Assembly: GCA_020721745.1 (NCBI GenBank)
Contig: DYMC01000016.1
Span: 1 to 20,894 of the forward strand
Direction of reading: 5' to 3'
From: Lentisphaera sp.
GTDB taxonomy: Bacteria; Verrucomicrobiota; Lentisphaeria; Victivallales; GWF2-50-93
DNA length: 20,894 nucleotides
Of the stretch, positions 1-8,368 are shown one piece after another (position 1 is the first letter of the stretch; every line of letters begins with the position of its first letter). The notes beneath the pieces are model-generated. The model was given only the letters and a program-made list of their open reading frames with translations, did no database searches and had not been told where the DNA came from. Position numbers and translations under genes: made by a program.

Positions 1-97
1 TTGAATTGTGCCGCCCGAAAACGGCGCGCTGCCCCGATATCATTAGAATCGGGGTAAACTCTGAGTGGGCCCTACCTTGTAAAACCGCTATGCGGTT
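1..97. other. Hairpin-rich non-coding DNA at window edge
   Basis: No credible coding sequence is seen here. Two stem-loops are visible. One is at 32-54, with arms CCCCGAT and ATCGGGG. The other is at 79-101, with arms GTAAAACCGC and GCGGTTTTAC around a TAT loop; it overlaps the stop codon of the small ORF at 98-193. Neither has a clear T-tract. Whatever lies downstream of the riboswitch leader on the minus strand may continue beyond position 1. Confidence 0.5.
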
Positions 98-193
98 TTA
101 CTCTTTGACCATGATATAGTGCGAGAGGCCAGTCCCCTTCGCCTTGCATTTCTTCCTGCTTGCGATCACCCTCGACTTTTTTGTCTTCTTCAT
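98..193 (-). CDS. Small basic protein, 31 aa, unknown function
   Basis: A 31-codon reading frame starts at ATG (193-191) behind a strong ribosome site, AAGGAG, about 7 bases upstream, and ends in TAA. The product begins MKKTKKSRVIASRKK, is strongly basic, has one cysteine and no membrane segment. I do not recognise the family; it resembles neither bTHX nor L36. Its position is notable: it is the first ORF after a cobalamin riboswitch and intrinsic terminator on the same strand. It may be a leader or accessory ORF in front of a larger B12-regulated gene beyond the window, or a small regulated protein itself. The stop codon overlaps the arm of a hairpin (79-101). The strong ribosome site supports translation; the function is unknown. 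Confidence 0.5.
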   Translation of the reverse strand: MKKTKKSRVIASRKKCKAKGTGLSHYIMVKE

Positions 194-212
194 TTTCCTT
201 CTCCTTTTGTTT

Positions 213-240
213 CGGGCCGGTAGTCCGGCCCGTGTTTTTT
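213..240 (+). terminator. GC-rich hairpin with T-tract
   Basis: Arms CGGGCCGG (213-220) and CCGGCCCG (225-232) enclose a TAGT loop and are followed by TG and six T on the plus strand, which is the form of an intrinsic terminator. No plus-strand gene ends here. On the minus strand the same hairpin sits between the riboswitch terminator and the ribosome site of the 31-aa ORF, so it could instead shape that mRNA leader. Confidence 0.45.
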
Positions 241-242
241 GC

Positions 243-291
243 AAAAAAAAGATTCCGAAAAAGGCGGGAATTAATCGCCTTTTTCGGAATC
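243..291 (-). terminator. Intrinsic terminator of the cobalamin riboswitch leader
   Basis: A perfect 16-bp stem (251-266 with 276-291) with a 9-base loop is followed on the minus strand by eight T residues (250-243). It lies about 55 bases downstream of the cobalamin aptamer on the same strand and is the obvious expression platform for transcriptional attenuation. Confidence 0.8.
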
Positions 292-346
292 CTTTTCCTT
301 CAGACCCCGTTGTGCTTTTGTGTTTCACGCGTCGTCGCTCTCCGAC

Positions 347-554
347 GATTCGCACAGTTTTTTCGCTGTGGCAGGTCTTCTGGCTTCCGGATCGTCTCTC
401 CTGGACCAACCTTCCCGCGACAATATCGCCTTCGCGACCTGTTGCAGTGGCCCTCTGCGAAATTCGCAGAGGAAGTCCGATCAATCCCCGGTTACAGCGG
501 CGGGTCCGCCGCGGATTCTCACCGCGTTCCTTTTATGCCGAAACGAGATGAATC
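347..554 (-). promoter_or_regulatory. Cobalamin (B12) riboswitch
   Basis: Read on the minus strand, the segment carries the conserved blocks of the cobalamin riboswitch in order. These are GGAACGCGGTGAGAATCC, then GCGGACCCGCCGCTGTAA, then GCCACTG, then GGGAAGG, then CCGGAAGCCAGAAGACCTGCC minus its last base. A possible P1 pairs GATTC (554-550) with GAATC (351-347). A peripheral stem before GCCACTG (472-452) is built around the 13-base palindrome that recurs elsewhere in the window. A strong terminator follows at 291-243, so ligand binding probably controls transcription into the DNA to the left of it, including the 31-aa ORF and anything beyond position 1. The exact outer boundaries are my estimate. 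Confidence 0.92.
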
Positions 555-590
555 TATTATGGCATTTGGAAAATTCAAGTTTTAATTTTT

Positions 591-693
591 GAGCCAATTG
601 CAAAATTGCCTTTGGAACGCCGGTCTTATGACCGGCATAAGAGCCAGCCATAGGGCTGGCGATCCTTTAAAAAGGCAATTTTGCAATTGGCTC
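591..693. repeat. Inverted-repeat hairpin element, copy A
   Basis: A 103-bp element bounded by a perfect 23-bp inverted repeat (591-613 with 671-693) that begins GAGCCAATTGCAAAATTGCC. The core contains two stem-loops: GCCGGTC/GACCGGC (619-636, loop TTAT) and GCCAGCC/GGCTGGC (643-660, loop ATAG). TTTT flanks both sides. Copy C at 14311 carries the same core in opposite orientation, and copy B at 13340 shares the ends but not the core. It has no coding capacity, so any mobility must depend on a transposase elsewhere. It lies about 30 bp beyond the end of the tolC-like gene. Confidence 0.85.
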
Positions 694-724
694 TTTTATT
701 TCACAGCCTTGTCGCTTAAATTCT

Positions 725-2152
725 TCAATCCGTCTTGCCGATGGCGGCATCGAGGCTGAGCATGGCGTTCCTGGCGTTTATGACCGAGGTTGAGAAGTTC
801 GTGTCTGCGGCCACGAGGTCTCGCTGGGCCTCGTTCAATCGGGTGATGGAGCAGGCTCCCGCCTTGAACTCCTCCTCGACTAGTTCGCGGGTCTTTTTGA
901 CGAGTTCGAGATTCTTCCCGAAAATCTCGGCTTGTCTGATTCGTCTTATGACATCCGCGCGGGCTTGCCTGACTTCCGCGACGACCGATATCCATTTCTC
1001 GTGGAGCTTTTTGTCGTTTTGAGCCACTTTGGCCTGCGCTTCCCTGAGCTGGAACCACCTTTTGCCGCCGTTGAATATCACCCACTCGGCCTCGACCCCG
1101 TAGTTGAAGCTCTGGTTCTGGGCGCGGGGGCTGAAATGTCCGCGTCCGGAGCTGTCCCAGTCCTTCCTGTCGTGGCCGAAATTCGCCTCGGCATTTATTG
1201 TCGGCAGGAACGCCCCCCACCTTGCCCATACCTCGTATTTTGCAGATTCGAGGGCGTGCTTGTATGCCTTGAGATCCTGGCGGTTCATTATCGCCGTGTC
1301 GAGGAGAACTTCCGTGTCCGCGACATGGATGTCGGTGCTTTTGTCAAATTCCGGGAACACATGTTCCGGTATGAAGCCTGTCGAGAATCCCATCAGCTCG
1401 GAAAGGATGCTTCGGGATAGGAAGAAGTCGAACTCCTCGGCCAGGAGTTCGCTGCTTGCGGAATTCATGCGCACCTCGAAATTGAGCTTGTCGCTCAGCG
1501 ACGCCGTCCCAGCCTCGTATTTGAGTTTCGTGTCCTCGAAGAGTTGCCTGTTGAAGACTTCGTCGGCCTTGGCGATCCGCATCTTTTCCTTCGCCAGAAT
1601 GGCGTTGTTGTATGCGATGCCGACCGATTTCATGAGCAGCCTGAGGGCATCCTTGTTCAGCTCCTCCGCCTCAGATTTCTCATGCTTTGCGGCGAGCATG
1701 TCCATTGTCCTTATGAGGCCGTCGAATATCAGCCATCTCGCCGTGAGCATGTCTTGCTTTTTCGTGTATCTTCTGCTGTCGGTCCCGAGTCCACCCTGGT
1801 CGCTGGGGGTATCCTTGTATTCATAGGCGCTGTAGTTTGCCGTAACTGTGGGCAGATATGCGGACAGAGACTGGTGGAACCTTGCCTCCGCCGCCGCCAT
1901 AGAGTGTCTTGTGGCTTCATAGCCCGGATTGTTCTTCCTTGCGATTTCCTGCGCCATCTCCACGGTCAGGAGATTGCAGCCATCCGGCAGGCAGAAGTGC
2001 TCGTTCCGCTCTATCTGGCTGTATTTCTCCTTCAGGACGGCGGACGGGAGAGGGTCGTGGGAATAACAGCCCGCAAGCGCCGCCGCTGTGAGAACCGGCA
2101 GGACGCGGAGATTGATGGGGCGGAGATGTCTTTGTCTTTTCGAGTTCATCAT
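725..2152 (-). CDS. TolC-family outer-membrane efflux lipoprotein
   Basis: A 475-aa protein of the TolC/OprM outer membrane factor family, the exit duct of a tripartite efflux pump. The start at 2152 is chosen because ATGA overlaps the stop of the upstream permease gene; a second ATG follows at once. The N-terminus has a basic stretch, a hydrophobic segment and a lipobox, AALAGC, so it is probably lipidated like OprM. Two OEP repeats follow. The first opens near the segment NNPGYEATRHSMAAAEARF and the second near MNRQDLKAYKHALESAKYEV, each with long helical stretches typical of the periplasmic barrel. Length is normal for the family. It is the last gene of the operon that also encodes the adaptor and RND pump. 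No intrinsic terminator is obvious before copy A of the repeat element. Confidence 0.9.
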   Translation of the reverse strand: MMNSKRQRHLRPINLRVLPVLTAAALAGCYSHDPLPSAVLKEKYSQIERNEHFCLPDGCNLLTVEMAQEIARKNNPGYEATRHSMAAAEARFHQSLSAYLPTVTANYSAYEYKDTPSDQGGLGTDSRRYTKKQDMLTARWLIFDGLIRTMDMLAAKHEKSEAEELNKDALRLLMKSVGIAYNNAILAKEKMRIAKADEVFNRQLFEDTKLKYEAGTASLSDKLNFEVRMNSASSELLAEEFDFFLSRSILSELMGFSTGFIPEHVFPEFDKSTDIHVADTEVLLDTAIMNRQDLKAYKHALESAKYEVWARWGAFLPTINAEANFGHDRKDWDSSGRGHFSPRAQNQSFNYGVEAEWVIFNGGKRWFQLREAQAKVAQNDKKLHEKWISVVAEVRQARADVIRRIRQAEIFGKNLELVKKTRELVEEEFKAGACSITRLNEAQRDLVAADTNFSTSVINARNAMLSLDAAIGKTD

Positions 2153-3483
2153 TGTTTTTTGTCCTCGAGGATGTCTTCGGGGGTTACGACACCCTGCACT
2201 TTGCCTTTTTCGTCCATTATCATGACCTTGTATTCGTGTTTTCTTTTCATTATGCGAGCGATCTCGGACACGTGCTGGTGCAGTCCGGCGAAGACCGGCT
2301 CCTTGAGCTTCAAATTCGATATGGGCGTGTCCATCGGGATGTCGTTCGCGATCTCGTCTATGACATTGTCCATGCACAAGATGCCAATCGGACGCTGGGA
2401 CTCGTCCAGGACTGCGAGGGAATGGATATGTTCTTCAGCGAGAAGCAGCATAGCATCCTTGATCGTTTTGAATTTGTCTATGGCGAAGAGCCCCAGGTGC
2501 ATTATCTGGAGAGCTTCGCTTTCCGGCGCCGGCCCGTATATCCTGCTCGTGAGCCGAACAACCCATGCCCCGAGCTGGACCTGTATGATGTATCCGAGAG
2601 CCACCACGATGGCGATGTCCGCGCTCTTGCTACCGAACGCGGTCATGGCGATTGCCAGCGCGATCGAAAGATTTCTCATGACGGTTCCGTACAGCAGGGC
2701 GATCGCATCGAAGCGTCCGAATAGAGATTTTCCCACCACTATGCTCAGGATTATGTTCAGAGAGTAGAAAAGCAGGAGTGGCACGAATATTGCCAGGACG
2801 ATGGACGGGTTGTTCATTATGCCCTTCGCCTTGAGCGCCATCGCGACGAACACGACTCCGACGACTCCCAGTGTCGAGAATGGAGGGAAGATTTTTTTCA
2901 GCTTCTCCTGGTAGTGCGCCATGCCGTATTTTGCGACAAGCGCCCTTTGTGTGAGATTTCCAAGTATCATGGGGATGACGACTATGATGCCTATCTGGGA
3001 GAATATCTTCATCATGTCTATCTCTATCTTCGCGCCCATGAGCATCTTCATGTAGAATGGGGCGAGGAGGGAGCCCAGCAGGAGGCCGAAGACGGTCATC
3101 TTGACCGCCGCCGCAACGTTGCCCTTCGCCATTCCGGTCCAGGATATCGTCATACCGGATGTTGGAAGAAGTCCGACCAGAAGCAGACCGAGCGCCATGT
3201 GTTCGTTGCCGGCGAAAAATATGCGCCCGAATCCGTATGCCGCGAAGGGGACTACCGCGAAGTTGATGATCTGCGTCGTCAACTGCACTTTCGTGTCTCC
3301 TCCCTCGAAGACCTTTTTCAATGGCAGTGTGACCATCATCGGATAGACCATCAGGAAGGTGAGGGGGACAATCAACGACTGCATGGGTTTTGCGTCCCAG
3401 TTGATGCCCACGAGCAGTCCGAGCACCATGCTGATAGGGATGACTATTATCAGATTCTTTTGCATTGACGAAAGATATTTCAT
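2149..3483 (-). CDS. SBF/ACR3-like permease with C-terminal CBS pair
   Basis: A 444-aa inner-membrane protein. Residues 1-315 form about ten membrane helices resembling the bile acid:sodium symporter/ACR3 superfamily; the segment GLLPTSGMTISWTGMAKGN (about 104-122) matches the conserved TM4 region of these carriers. Residues about 325-441 form two CBS domains, the adenosyl-ligand-sensing module. ACR3 arsenite exporters carry a conserved Cys in TM4 and a Glu in TM9. Here the TM4 position reads P-T-S and no Glu is seen around MRNLSIALAIAM. Arsenite transport should therefore not be assumed, and the substrate is unknown. AAGGAG precedes the ATG by about 10 bases. The gene is 22 bp downstream of the small unknown ORF and overlaps the tolC-like gene by 4 bp. 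CBS fusion suggests gating by nucleotide or ionic state. Confidence 0.85.
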   Translation of the reverse strand: MKYLSSMQKNLIIVIPISMVLGLLVGINWDAKPMQSLIVPLTFLMVYPMMVTLPLKKVFEGGDTKVQLTTQIINFAVVPFAAYGFGRIFFAGNEHMALGLLLVGLLPTSGMTISWTGMAKGNVAAAVKMTVFGLLLGSLLAPFYMKMLMGAKIEIDMMKIFSQIGIIVVIPMILGNLTQRALVAKYGMAHYQEKLKKIFPPFSTLGVVGVVFVAMALKAKGIMNNPSIVLAIFVPLLLFYSLNIILSIVVGKSLFGRFDAIALLYGTVMRNLSIALAIAMTAFGSKSADIAIVVALGYIIQVQLGAWVVRLTSRIYGPAPESEALQIMHLGLFAIDKFKTIKDAMLLLAEEHIHSLAVLDESQRPIGILCMDNVIDEIANDIPMDTPISNLKLKEPVFAGLHQHVSEIARIMKRKHEYKVMIMDEKGKVQGVVTPEDILEDKKQ

Positions 3484-3505
3484 TATGGTTTTACTCCTTT
3501 TTGTT

Positions 3506-3817
3506 CTAGTTTTCCGGTTGGGTTACAGGATGGTTCACAACCTTAATTTCTCTGTCAAGTTCGTCCACCCGGCCGAGCATGACCGATGTCATCTCTTGAT
3601 TTGGTGCCTCGGTGAAGGATATGACGAAATGGGTGTCGGTCTCGCAAACCCCTATTGAGCGGGGTCTCATAGTCAGCGTGTTGGGATCTGGCAGTTTCTT
3701 GCCGAAACAGAATATGATGTTGTATGCGGCTAGTATCCTGTCGGATATTTCGCCGTTTATCGTCTTCGTATGCTTCCAGTGGTCGAATTTGGATTGTCTT
3801 TGTGTAGTCCACTCCAT
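3506..3817 (-). CDS. Hypothetical protein, 103 aa, in efflux operon
   Basis: A soluble 103-aa protein of unrecognised family between the RND and permease genes, 6 bp after the former and 22 bp before the latter. There is no signal peptide or membrane helix. The N-terminus is polar (MEWTTQRQSKFDHWKH), followed by a short hydrophobic run around residues 28-38 and a pattern suggesting alternating strands (THFVISF) and a helix. It has two cysteines. The ATG at 3817 is preceded by AAGGAG with an 11-base spacer. A competing frame starts at 3827 but has an arginine/histidine-rich, shadow-like composition, so I prefer this frame. Conserved spacing in the operon supports a real gene. A cytosolic accessory role for the pump or permease is only a guess. 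Confidence 0.7.
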   Translation of the reverse strand: MEWTTQRQSKFDHWKHTKTINGEISDRILAAYNIIFCFGKKLPDPNTLTMRPRSIGVCETDTHFVISFTEAPNQEMTSVMLGRVDELDREIKVVNHPVTQPEN

Positions 3818-3823
3818 TCATTT

Positions 3824-6800
3824 TCATGCTCCTTGTTTTATATTATTTTTGTTGACTTTTAGAAACTTGGATAAGAAAGCCATTGTGCCAGCCAAGAATG
3901 CGATCACTCTTTTGAACAAGTCTTTGTCATTGGCGATCGAATACGCGCACGGGATGAAGAACAGTGTGAGGAAGAGCGAATATACGAGCCCGCCTATGAC
4001 GGCGATCGCCATGGTCACAAGCATGTCTCCGCCTTCGCCGAAGTTCAGCGCCAGAGGCAGAAGGCCCAGGACGGTGGTCAACTGCGTCATGAGGATTGCC
4101 CTGATCCGCAGCGGGGCGGCTTTCTTTATTGCCTCGACAGGTGGAAGTCCGCTTTGGAGAAGTTCCTCCGCGAGGCTGAGCAGCACCACGCCCTGCGATG
4201 TTATTCCGCCCATCATCACGAGAACGCCGATCTGGACTGTCACGCCGGGGACGTTGCCTGTCGCGAAGAGCGCCAGGAAGACGCCGGCGAGCGTGAGTGG
4301 GACGTTCATCATTATGATCATGGGGAGCATGAAGGATTCGAACTGTATGGCCAGTATCACGAATGCGAAGAGGGATGCGAATCCGATGATCAATCCCATC
4401 ACCTTTCTTCCCTCGGCGATGAAACGAGCCTCACTGCCCATGGAGATTTCAACTCCGGCGGGCGGGTTGAGCTCCTTCGCGATTTTTTCCGCCTTTGCCA
4501 GAGCTTCGCCGACGCTGACCCCGGCCGCGTCCGCCCTGACTATCACCCTCATCACCTGGTCTTCGCGCGAAATCTCGACCGGTCCTACCGCCCTGCGGAC
4601 CTCGGCGATGTCCTTCAGATATATGGGATTGCCATTCTTCGATTCGATGATGAGATTTTCAATGTCTTTCTTTCCGCCTATCTCGATTTCCGGCACCATC
4701 ACGCGGATTGGATAGTATTCCGAGCCTTCGTTGTAGAGCGTGGAGACTTTGCCGTAGACGAGAGTTTTCATGGTGTCCGCAACCTTGTTCACGCTGATAC
4801 CGGCCGAGGATGCGCGATCCCTGTCCACGTATATCCGGTATTCCGGTTTGCTCAAGTCCATGGATATATTCACGCCCGAGAAACCAGAGGCTTTCCTGAG
4901 CGCCCCTGCAAGTTTTCCGGCAAATTCATAGAGGACAATCGCGTCGCTGCCCTTGACGTTGACTTCCACATCCTGCTCCCCGACTTTCCTGAGCCCCTTG
5001 ATTTTCTTTGCCTGGACGGATATTTTCGCGCCCGGCTCATTGGCGGCGATTTTCGAGGCGGCAGGTCTGAACTTCTTGATGAATTCCTCCGTAGAGAGTT
5101 TCCTCTTGCTCCGGGGAAGCAACTGGATGTCAACGTTGCCTTCGTTGCTGACTTCGAGGGTGTAAAGCCCGAAGACGCGTCCTCCGGAAAGCCTGAAGCT
5201 GCTTTCCACGCCGGGCATCTGCCAGATGGCATCCTCGATTTTTCCCAGTATTCTGTTGACATCCTCGATCGAGACGCCGCTGGGCATTTTCAGCTTCACC
5301 ATAATGCGCCCATCGTCGAGTTTCGGCAGGAATTCGGAGCCGGTGAACAGAAAGAGGACGATCGCAACGGCGAAGAGCAGAAACGCGGCGCCGATCGTCG
5401 GGAACCTATACTTCATGCTGACATCGAGCGCCCTGCGGTATCCGTTGGTGAATTTTTCAATGATGCTATCAAAGGTTTTCACTATTCCGGAGCTCTCTCC
5501 CTTCTTCTCGCGCCGGAGAAGCATGTCGGTCAGAAATGGGGTGAACGTGAGAGCTATAAGGAGGGACAGCGCCACCACGCCCGCCACGACCAGGACGAGC
5601 TCCTTGAAGAGCGCAGAGGCCATTCCTGGAATGAAGATGAACGGCAGGAACAGGGCTAGAAAGGTCAGCGTGGATGCGATAATCGCTGAAGAGACCTGGG
5701 TCGTTCCAAGCAGGGAATAGTTCTCCTCTCCCTCCGCCTTCAGTCTGGTTATGTTCTCGATGACGACTATCGAGTTGTCAAGTATCACGCCGAGCGCCAC
5801 GACAAGCCCTCCGAGCGAGAATACGTTTATAGAGAAATGCATCGCCCTCATGATTGCGAAATTCGCAAGAAGGGTCAGCGGAAGAGCGATCATCATGACG
5901 ACGATTTGACGCCATCTGCCGAGGAAGAGGTATATCACTATTATGACCAGTATTGCGGACAATATCGCCGAGTCCCTCACGCTCGATATCGCTCCCATCA
6001 CGAATGTGCTGTCGTCCTCGAAAAAGCCGAAATGGATGTCTTGCGGTATGCTTCCCTGCTTTTTCAGCTCCTCGATTTTTTCCCTTACACCTCTGGCCAC
6101 GGAAACCGCGTTCGCGGCATATTGCTTGAGGACCTTGAATTCAATGCATGGATTTCCGTTGAAATATGTCATAATGCGCATTTCTTCATGGGCATCCTCG
6201 ACTTTTGCCAAGTCCCTGACACGGATTTCCTCTCCCTCGCCGGAGACTTTCACCACCACGTTTTCGATTTCCTTTACGCTCTCGAACTCGCCCATGGTTC
6301 TGGCGATGATTTCCCGCGTCTTGATGGTCACGCGCCCTGCGAATATCTCTATGTTTTCGTCGGATATCGCCTTCGCGACTTCCGCGGGGGACAGCTTGTA
6401 TGCCTGCATTCGCTCGGGATCGAGATGCACGCGTATTTCCCTTTTCATACCGCCCACTACTTCAGCTCCGGCCGAGCCCTTGACGGTGGCGAGCCTGTCC
6501 ACCAGCCAGTTTTCAGCCCATTCCCTCAGCCAGACGAGATCGTGCTTGTCTGATGTGATCATCAATTCCAGAACAGGCAGCTGGGACGGGTCGGCTTTTA
6601 TTATTACCGGCGGCTCCATGTCCTTGGGAAGATTTTTCGCGACGCGTCCCATCGCGGCGACCACGTCCTGGAACGCGACTTCTACGGGAACGTCGTAGTT
6701 GAAATTTATCAGCAGCGTGTACATCCCCTCGATGGAGGAGGATTCGATGTAGTCCAGTCCGTCAACGGTGGATATTATCTCCTCGATTGGATCGGCGACG

Positions 6801-6985
6801 TTCGTCTCGATGTCGTCGGCGGTCGCGCCGCGCCACCAGGCGTGTATTTTCACCATCGGATAGGAAATGTCCGGCAGGTAGTTCACGTCGAGATTGCCGA
6901 GGCTGAACAGGCCGGTGAAGAAGACGGCCACGACCAGAACGGTTACGGCGACAGGTCTCTTTATGGATATTTCAGTGAGTTTCAT
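3824..6985 (-). CDS. RND efflux pump permease (AcrB/MexB-like)
   Basis: A 1053-aa inner-membrane transporter of the resistance-nodulation-division superfamily, of the size usual for trimeric efflux permeases. It begins MKLTEISIKRPVAVTVLVV, the standard RND N-terminus with TM1. Two large periplasmic loops follow TM1 and TM7 (about 35-335 and 550-865). TM4 contains ALGVILDNSIVVIENI, with D403 as the proton-relay aspartate and N404 where AcrB has a second Asp; D-N is common in this branch. TM10 reads GGITSQGVVLLS, so the AcrB lysine K940 is not conserved. These features place it with hydrophobe/amphiphile-type pumps rather than clearly with CusA/CzcA metal pumps, but the substrate is unknown. 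Its ATG overlaps the adaptor stop as ATGA, so the two are translationally coupled. Confidence 0.95.
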   Translation of the reverse strand: MKLTEISIKRPVAVTVLVVAVFFTGLFSLGNLDVNYLPDISYPMVKIHAWWRGATADDIETNVADPIEEIISTVDGLDYIESSSIEGMYTLLINFNYDVPVEVAFQDVVAAMGRVAKNLPKDMEPPVIIKADPSQLPVLELMITSDKHDLVWLREWAENWLVDRLATVKGSAGAEVVGGMKREIRVHLDPERMQAYKLSPAEVAKAISDENIEIFAGRVTIKTREIIARTMGEFESVKEIENVVVKVSGEGEEIRVRDLAKVEDAHEEMRIMTYFNGNPCIEFKVLKQYAANAVSVARGVREKIEELKKQGSIPQDIHFGFFEDDSTFVMGAISSVRDSAILSAILVIIVIYLFLGRWRQIVVMMIALPLTLLANFAIMRAMHFSINVFSLGGLVVALGVILDNSIVVIENITRLKAEGEENYSLLGTTQVSSAIIASTLTFLALFLPFIFIPGMASALFKELVLVVAGVVALSLLIALTFTPFLTDMLLRREKKGESSGIVKTFDSIIEKFTNGYRRALDVSMKYRFPTIGAAFLLFAVAIVLFLFTGSEFLPKLDDGRIMVKLKMPSGVSIEDVNRILGKIEDAIWQMPGVESSFRLSGGRVFGLYTLEVSNEGNVDIQLLPRSKRKLSTEEFIKKFRPAASKIAANEPGAKISVQAKKIKGLRKVGEQDVEVNVKGSDAIVLYEFAGKLAGALRKASGFSGVNISMDLSKPEYRIYVDRDRASSAGISVNKVADTMKTLVYGKVSTLYNEGSEYYPIRVMVPEIEIGGKKDIENLIIESKNGNPIYLKDIAEVRRAVGPVEISREDQVMRVIVRADAAGVSVGEALAKAEKIAKELNPPAGVEISMGSEARFIAEGRKVMGLIIGFASLFAFVILAIQFESFMLPMIIMMNVPLTLAGVFLALFATGNVPGVTVQIGVLVMMGGITSQGVVLLSLAEELLQSGLPPVEAIKKAAPLRIRAILMTQLTTVLGLLPLALNFGEGGDMLVTMAIAVIGGLVYSLFLTLFFIPCAYSIANDKDLFKRVIAFLAGTMAFLSKFLKVNKNNIKQGA

Positions 6986-8319
6986 TTGCCGGATTCCTTT
7001 TGCAGTGCCGCCGCTTTTTCTGTGTTCTTGGCCTTGTCGGCGCCGGCGCCTTGACTTCCATCCTCCTTCTTTTTACTGTCATCAAGAATTTTTACCTGGG
7101 CGCCATTTTTCAGATTCAAATTTCCTTCCACTATCACGGTTTCTCCAGGCTTGACGCCTGAGAGCAATTGAACCCGCTCGTTTTCTTCAAGCCCAAGTTT
7201 CGTCTTGCGGAGCACTGCCTTGCCATCCTCGACGACGAAAACCACCTGCTCCCCGCGCGGGGTGGTGACGACAGCCGATTCAGGAACAGTCAGGGCGTCT
7301 TCAACGGTTCTTGTCTCCATGATCACCCTCGCGAACATCTTCGGCAGCAATTCAATCTGTTCGATGAGTTTGATCTCGATAGTCCGTGTGCGGGAGTTTT
7401 GATTGAGTTTGGGATAGACTTGCTCCACCACGCCTTTGAATGTCTTGCCTCCGTAGGCATCGAGACGGACTTCCACGCTCTTCCCTTTTGATGCGAAAAT
7501 CGCAGACTTCTCCGGAATGCCGGCCTTTATGACAATTGATTTCGGGTCCATGAGCGAGATGAGACGATCCCTCGCACCAGAGCGCAGCGCGGTGAAATCC
7601 CCCGGACGCACAAAGACCTCGGTGATTATTCCATCGAAGGGGGCGTAGATGACGCATTCGTCCAGTTCTGTCTTTTTCACCGCAAGTGTCGCCCTGGCCT
7701 TTTGAACATTCGCTTCCGCCACGGCAAGCTCGGTCTTCTTTGTGCCCTCTTCAAGCATGGCCAGCTTGTTCTTTGCGCTTTCAAGGAGAGTTTTGCATCT
7801 CACATATTCGACCTCTGCCTTGTCTCTGACTTGTCGCGAAAGCACCTCCTTTTCGGCCAGCGCATTGATGCGGTCAAGGTCTATTTTCGAGTATTTCGTG
7901 CAGTTCTCGTAGTTCTCTACGCTTTCGCGCGCGGCCTGTATCTCCTCCGGGCGAGGACCGAAGCGCAAGTCCGCGAGAATCGCCTCCTTTACCGCAAGAT
8001 CAGCCTTGGCCACCTCGAATTCGTGCTGATACCAAGGACGGTTTATCTCGATCAATTTCTCCCCGGCTTTGACATTGTCCCCCTCGCGCCATGGACAATA
8101 ACCTATGGGGCCCTCGACCGCAGCCTTTAAAGTGAACTTGTTGATAGCCACTGCTTCAGCGGTCATCTCGATGGTCTCGCGCAGTTTCTCCTGCTTCACT
8201 TTGGCAACCTTGACGACAGCGTCCTTGACAGCCTTCGCCTCTTTTTTCCCGCATCCGCCAGCGAAAATCAGAAGCGACATGGATGCCAGCGCAAGATGTT
8301 TCATGTTTGTTCTGCTCAT
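6982..8319 (-). CDS. Periplasmic adaptor (HlyD/AcrA type) lipoprotein
   Basis: A 445-aa membrane fusion protein linking the RND pump to the TolC-type duct. I chose ATG 8319 over the in-frame ATG at 8397 because it has an AAGGA site 10 bases upstream and gives a proper lipoprotein signal (LLIFAGGC, Cys23), and because 8397 lies inside the end of the arsR-type gene. A biotinyl-lipoyl half-domain is seen at about 60-95 (PWREGDNVKAGEKLIEI), then a long alpha-helical hairpin (about 100-215), the second lipoyl half (ECVIYAPFDGIITEVFVRPG), a beta-barrel, and a C-terminal membrane-proximal domain with VPESAVVTTPRGEQVVFVVE. The C-terminus is charged and Lys-rich. It is coupled to the RND gene by a 4-bp overlap. 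Confidence 0.93.
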   Translation of the reverse strand: MSRTNMKHLALASMSLLIFAGGCGKKEAKAVKDAVVKVAKVKQEKLRETIEMTAEAVAINKFTLKAAVEGPIGYCPWREGDNVKAGEKLIEINRPWYQHEFEVAKADLAVKEAILADLRFGPRPEEIQAARESVENYENCTKYSKIDLDRINALAEKEVLSRQVRDKAEVEYVRCKTLLESAKNKLAMLEEGTKKTELAVAEANVQKARATLAVKKTELDECVIYAPFDGIITEVFVRPGDFTALRSGARDRLISLMDPKSIVIKAGIPEKSAIFASKGKSVEVRLDAYGGKTFKGVVEQVYPKLNQNSRTRTIEIKLIEQIELLPKMFARVIMETRTVEDALTVPESAVVTTPRGEQVVFVVEDGKAVLRKTKLGLEENERVQLLSGVKPGETVIVEGNLNLKNGAQVKILDDSKKKEDGSQGAGADKAKNTEKAAALQKESGK

Positions 8320-8368
8320 CTTTGTTGTTTCCTTTTTGGCAAAACAGCCAATTGATGTTAAAATTTTT

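Noticed and set aside
591..697. Copy A as the rho-independent terminator of the tolC-like gene
   Set aside because: On the minus strand the stem is followed by A residues, not T. The TTTTATTT run follows it on the plus strand, where no gene ends. It is better read as a repeat element.
1544..2767. Long plus-strand frame opposite the tolC-like and permease genes
   Set aside because: It is antisense to two clear family members and has the Arg/Ser/Cys-rich composition of a shadow frame, with no recognisable domain or ribosome site.
2149..3483. Calling the permease an arsenite exporter because of the ArsR-type regulator
   Set aside because: The conserved ACR3 Cys and Glu are not seen, and the regulator lacks the classical metal-binding motif.
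3555..3827. Alternative 90-codon frame in the gap between RND and permease genes
   Set aside because: It is closer to the ribosome site, but the product is Arg/His-rich without pattern. The 103-codon frame from 3817 is more protein-like and is adequately placed from AAGGAG.
4154..5659. 501-codon plus-strand frame opposite the RND gene
   Set aside because: Its composition (His, Asp, Glu and Arg runs) is what the complement of a GC-rich membrane gene gives, and the RND protein on the other strand is unambiguous.
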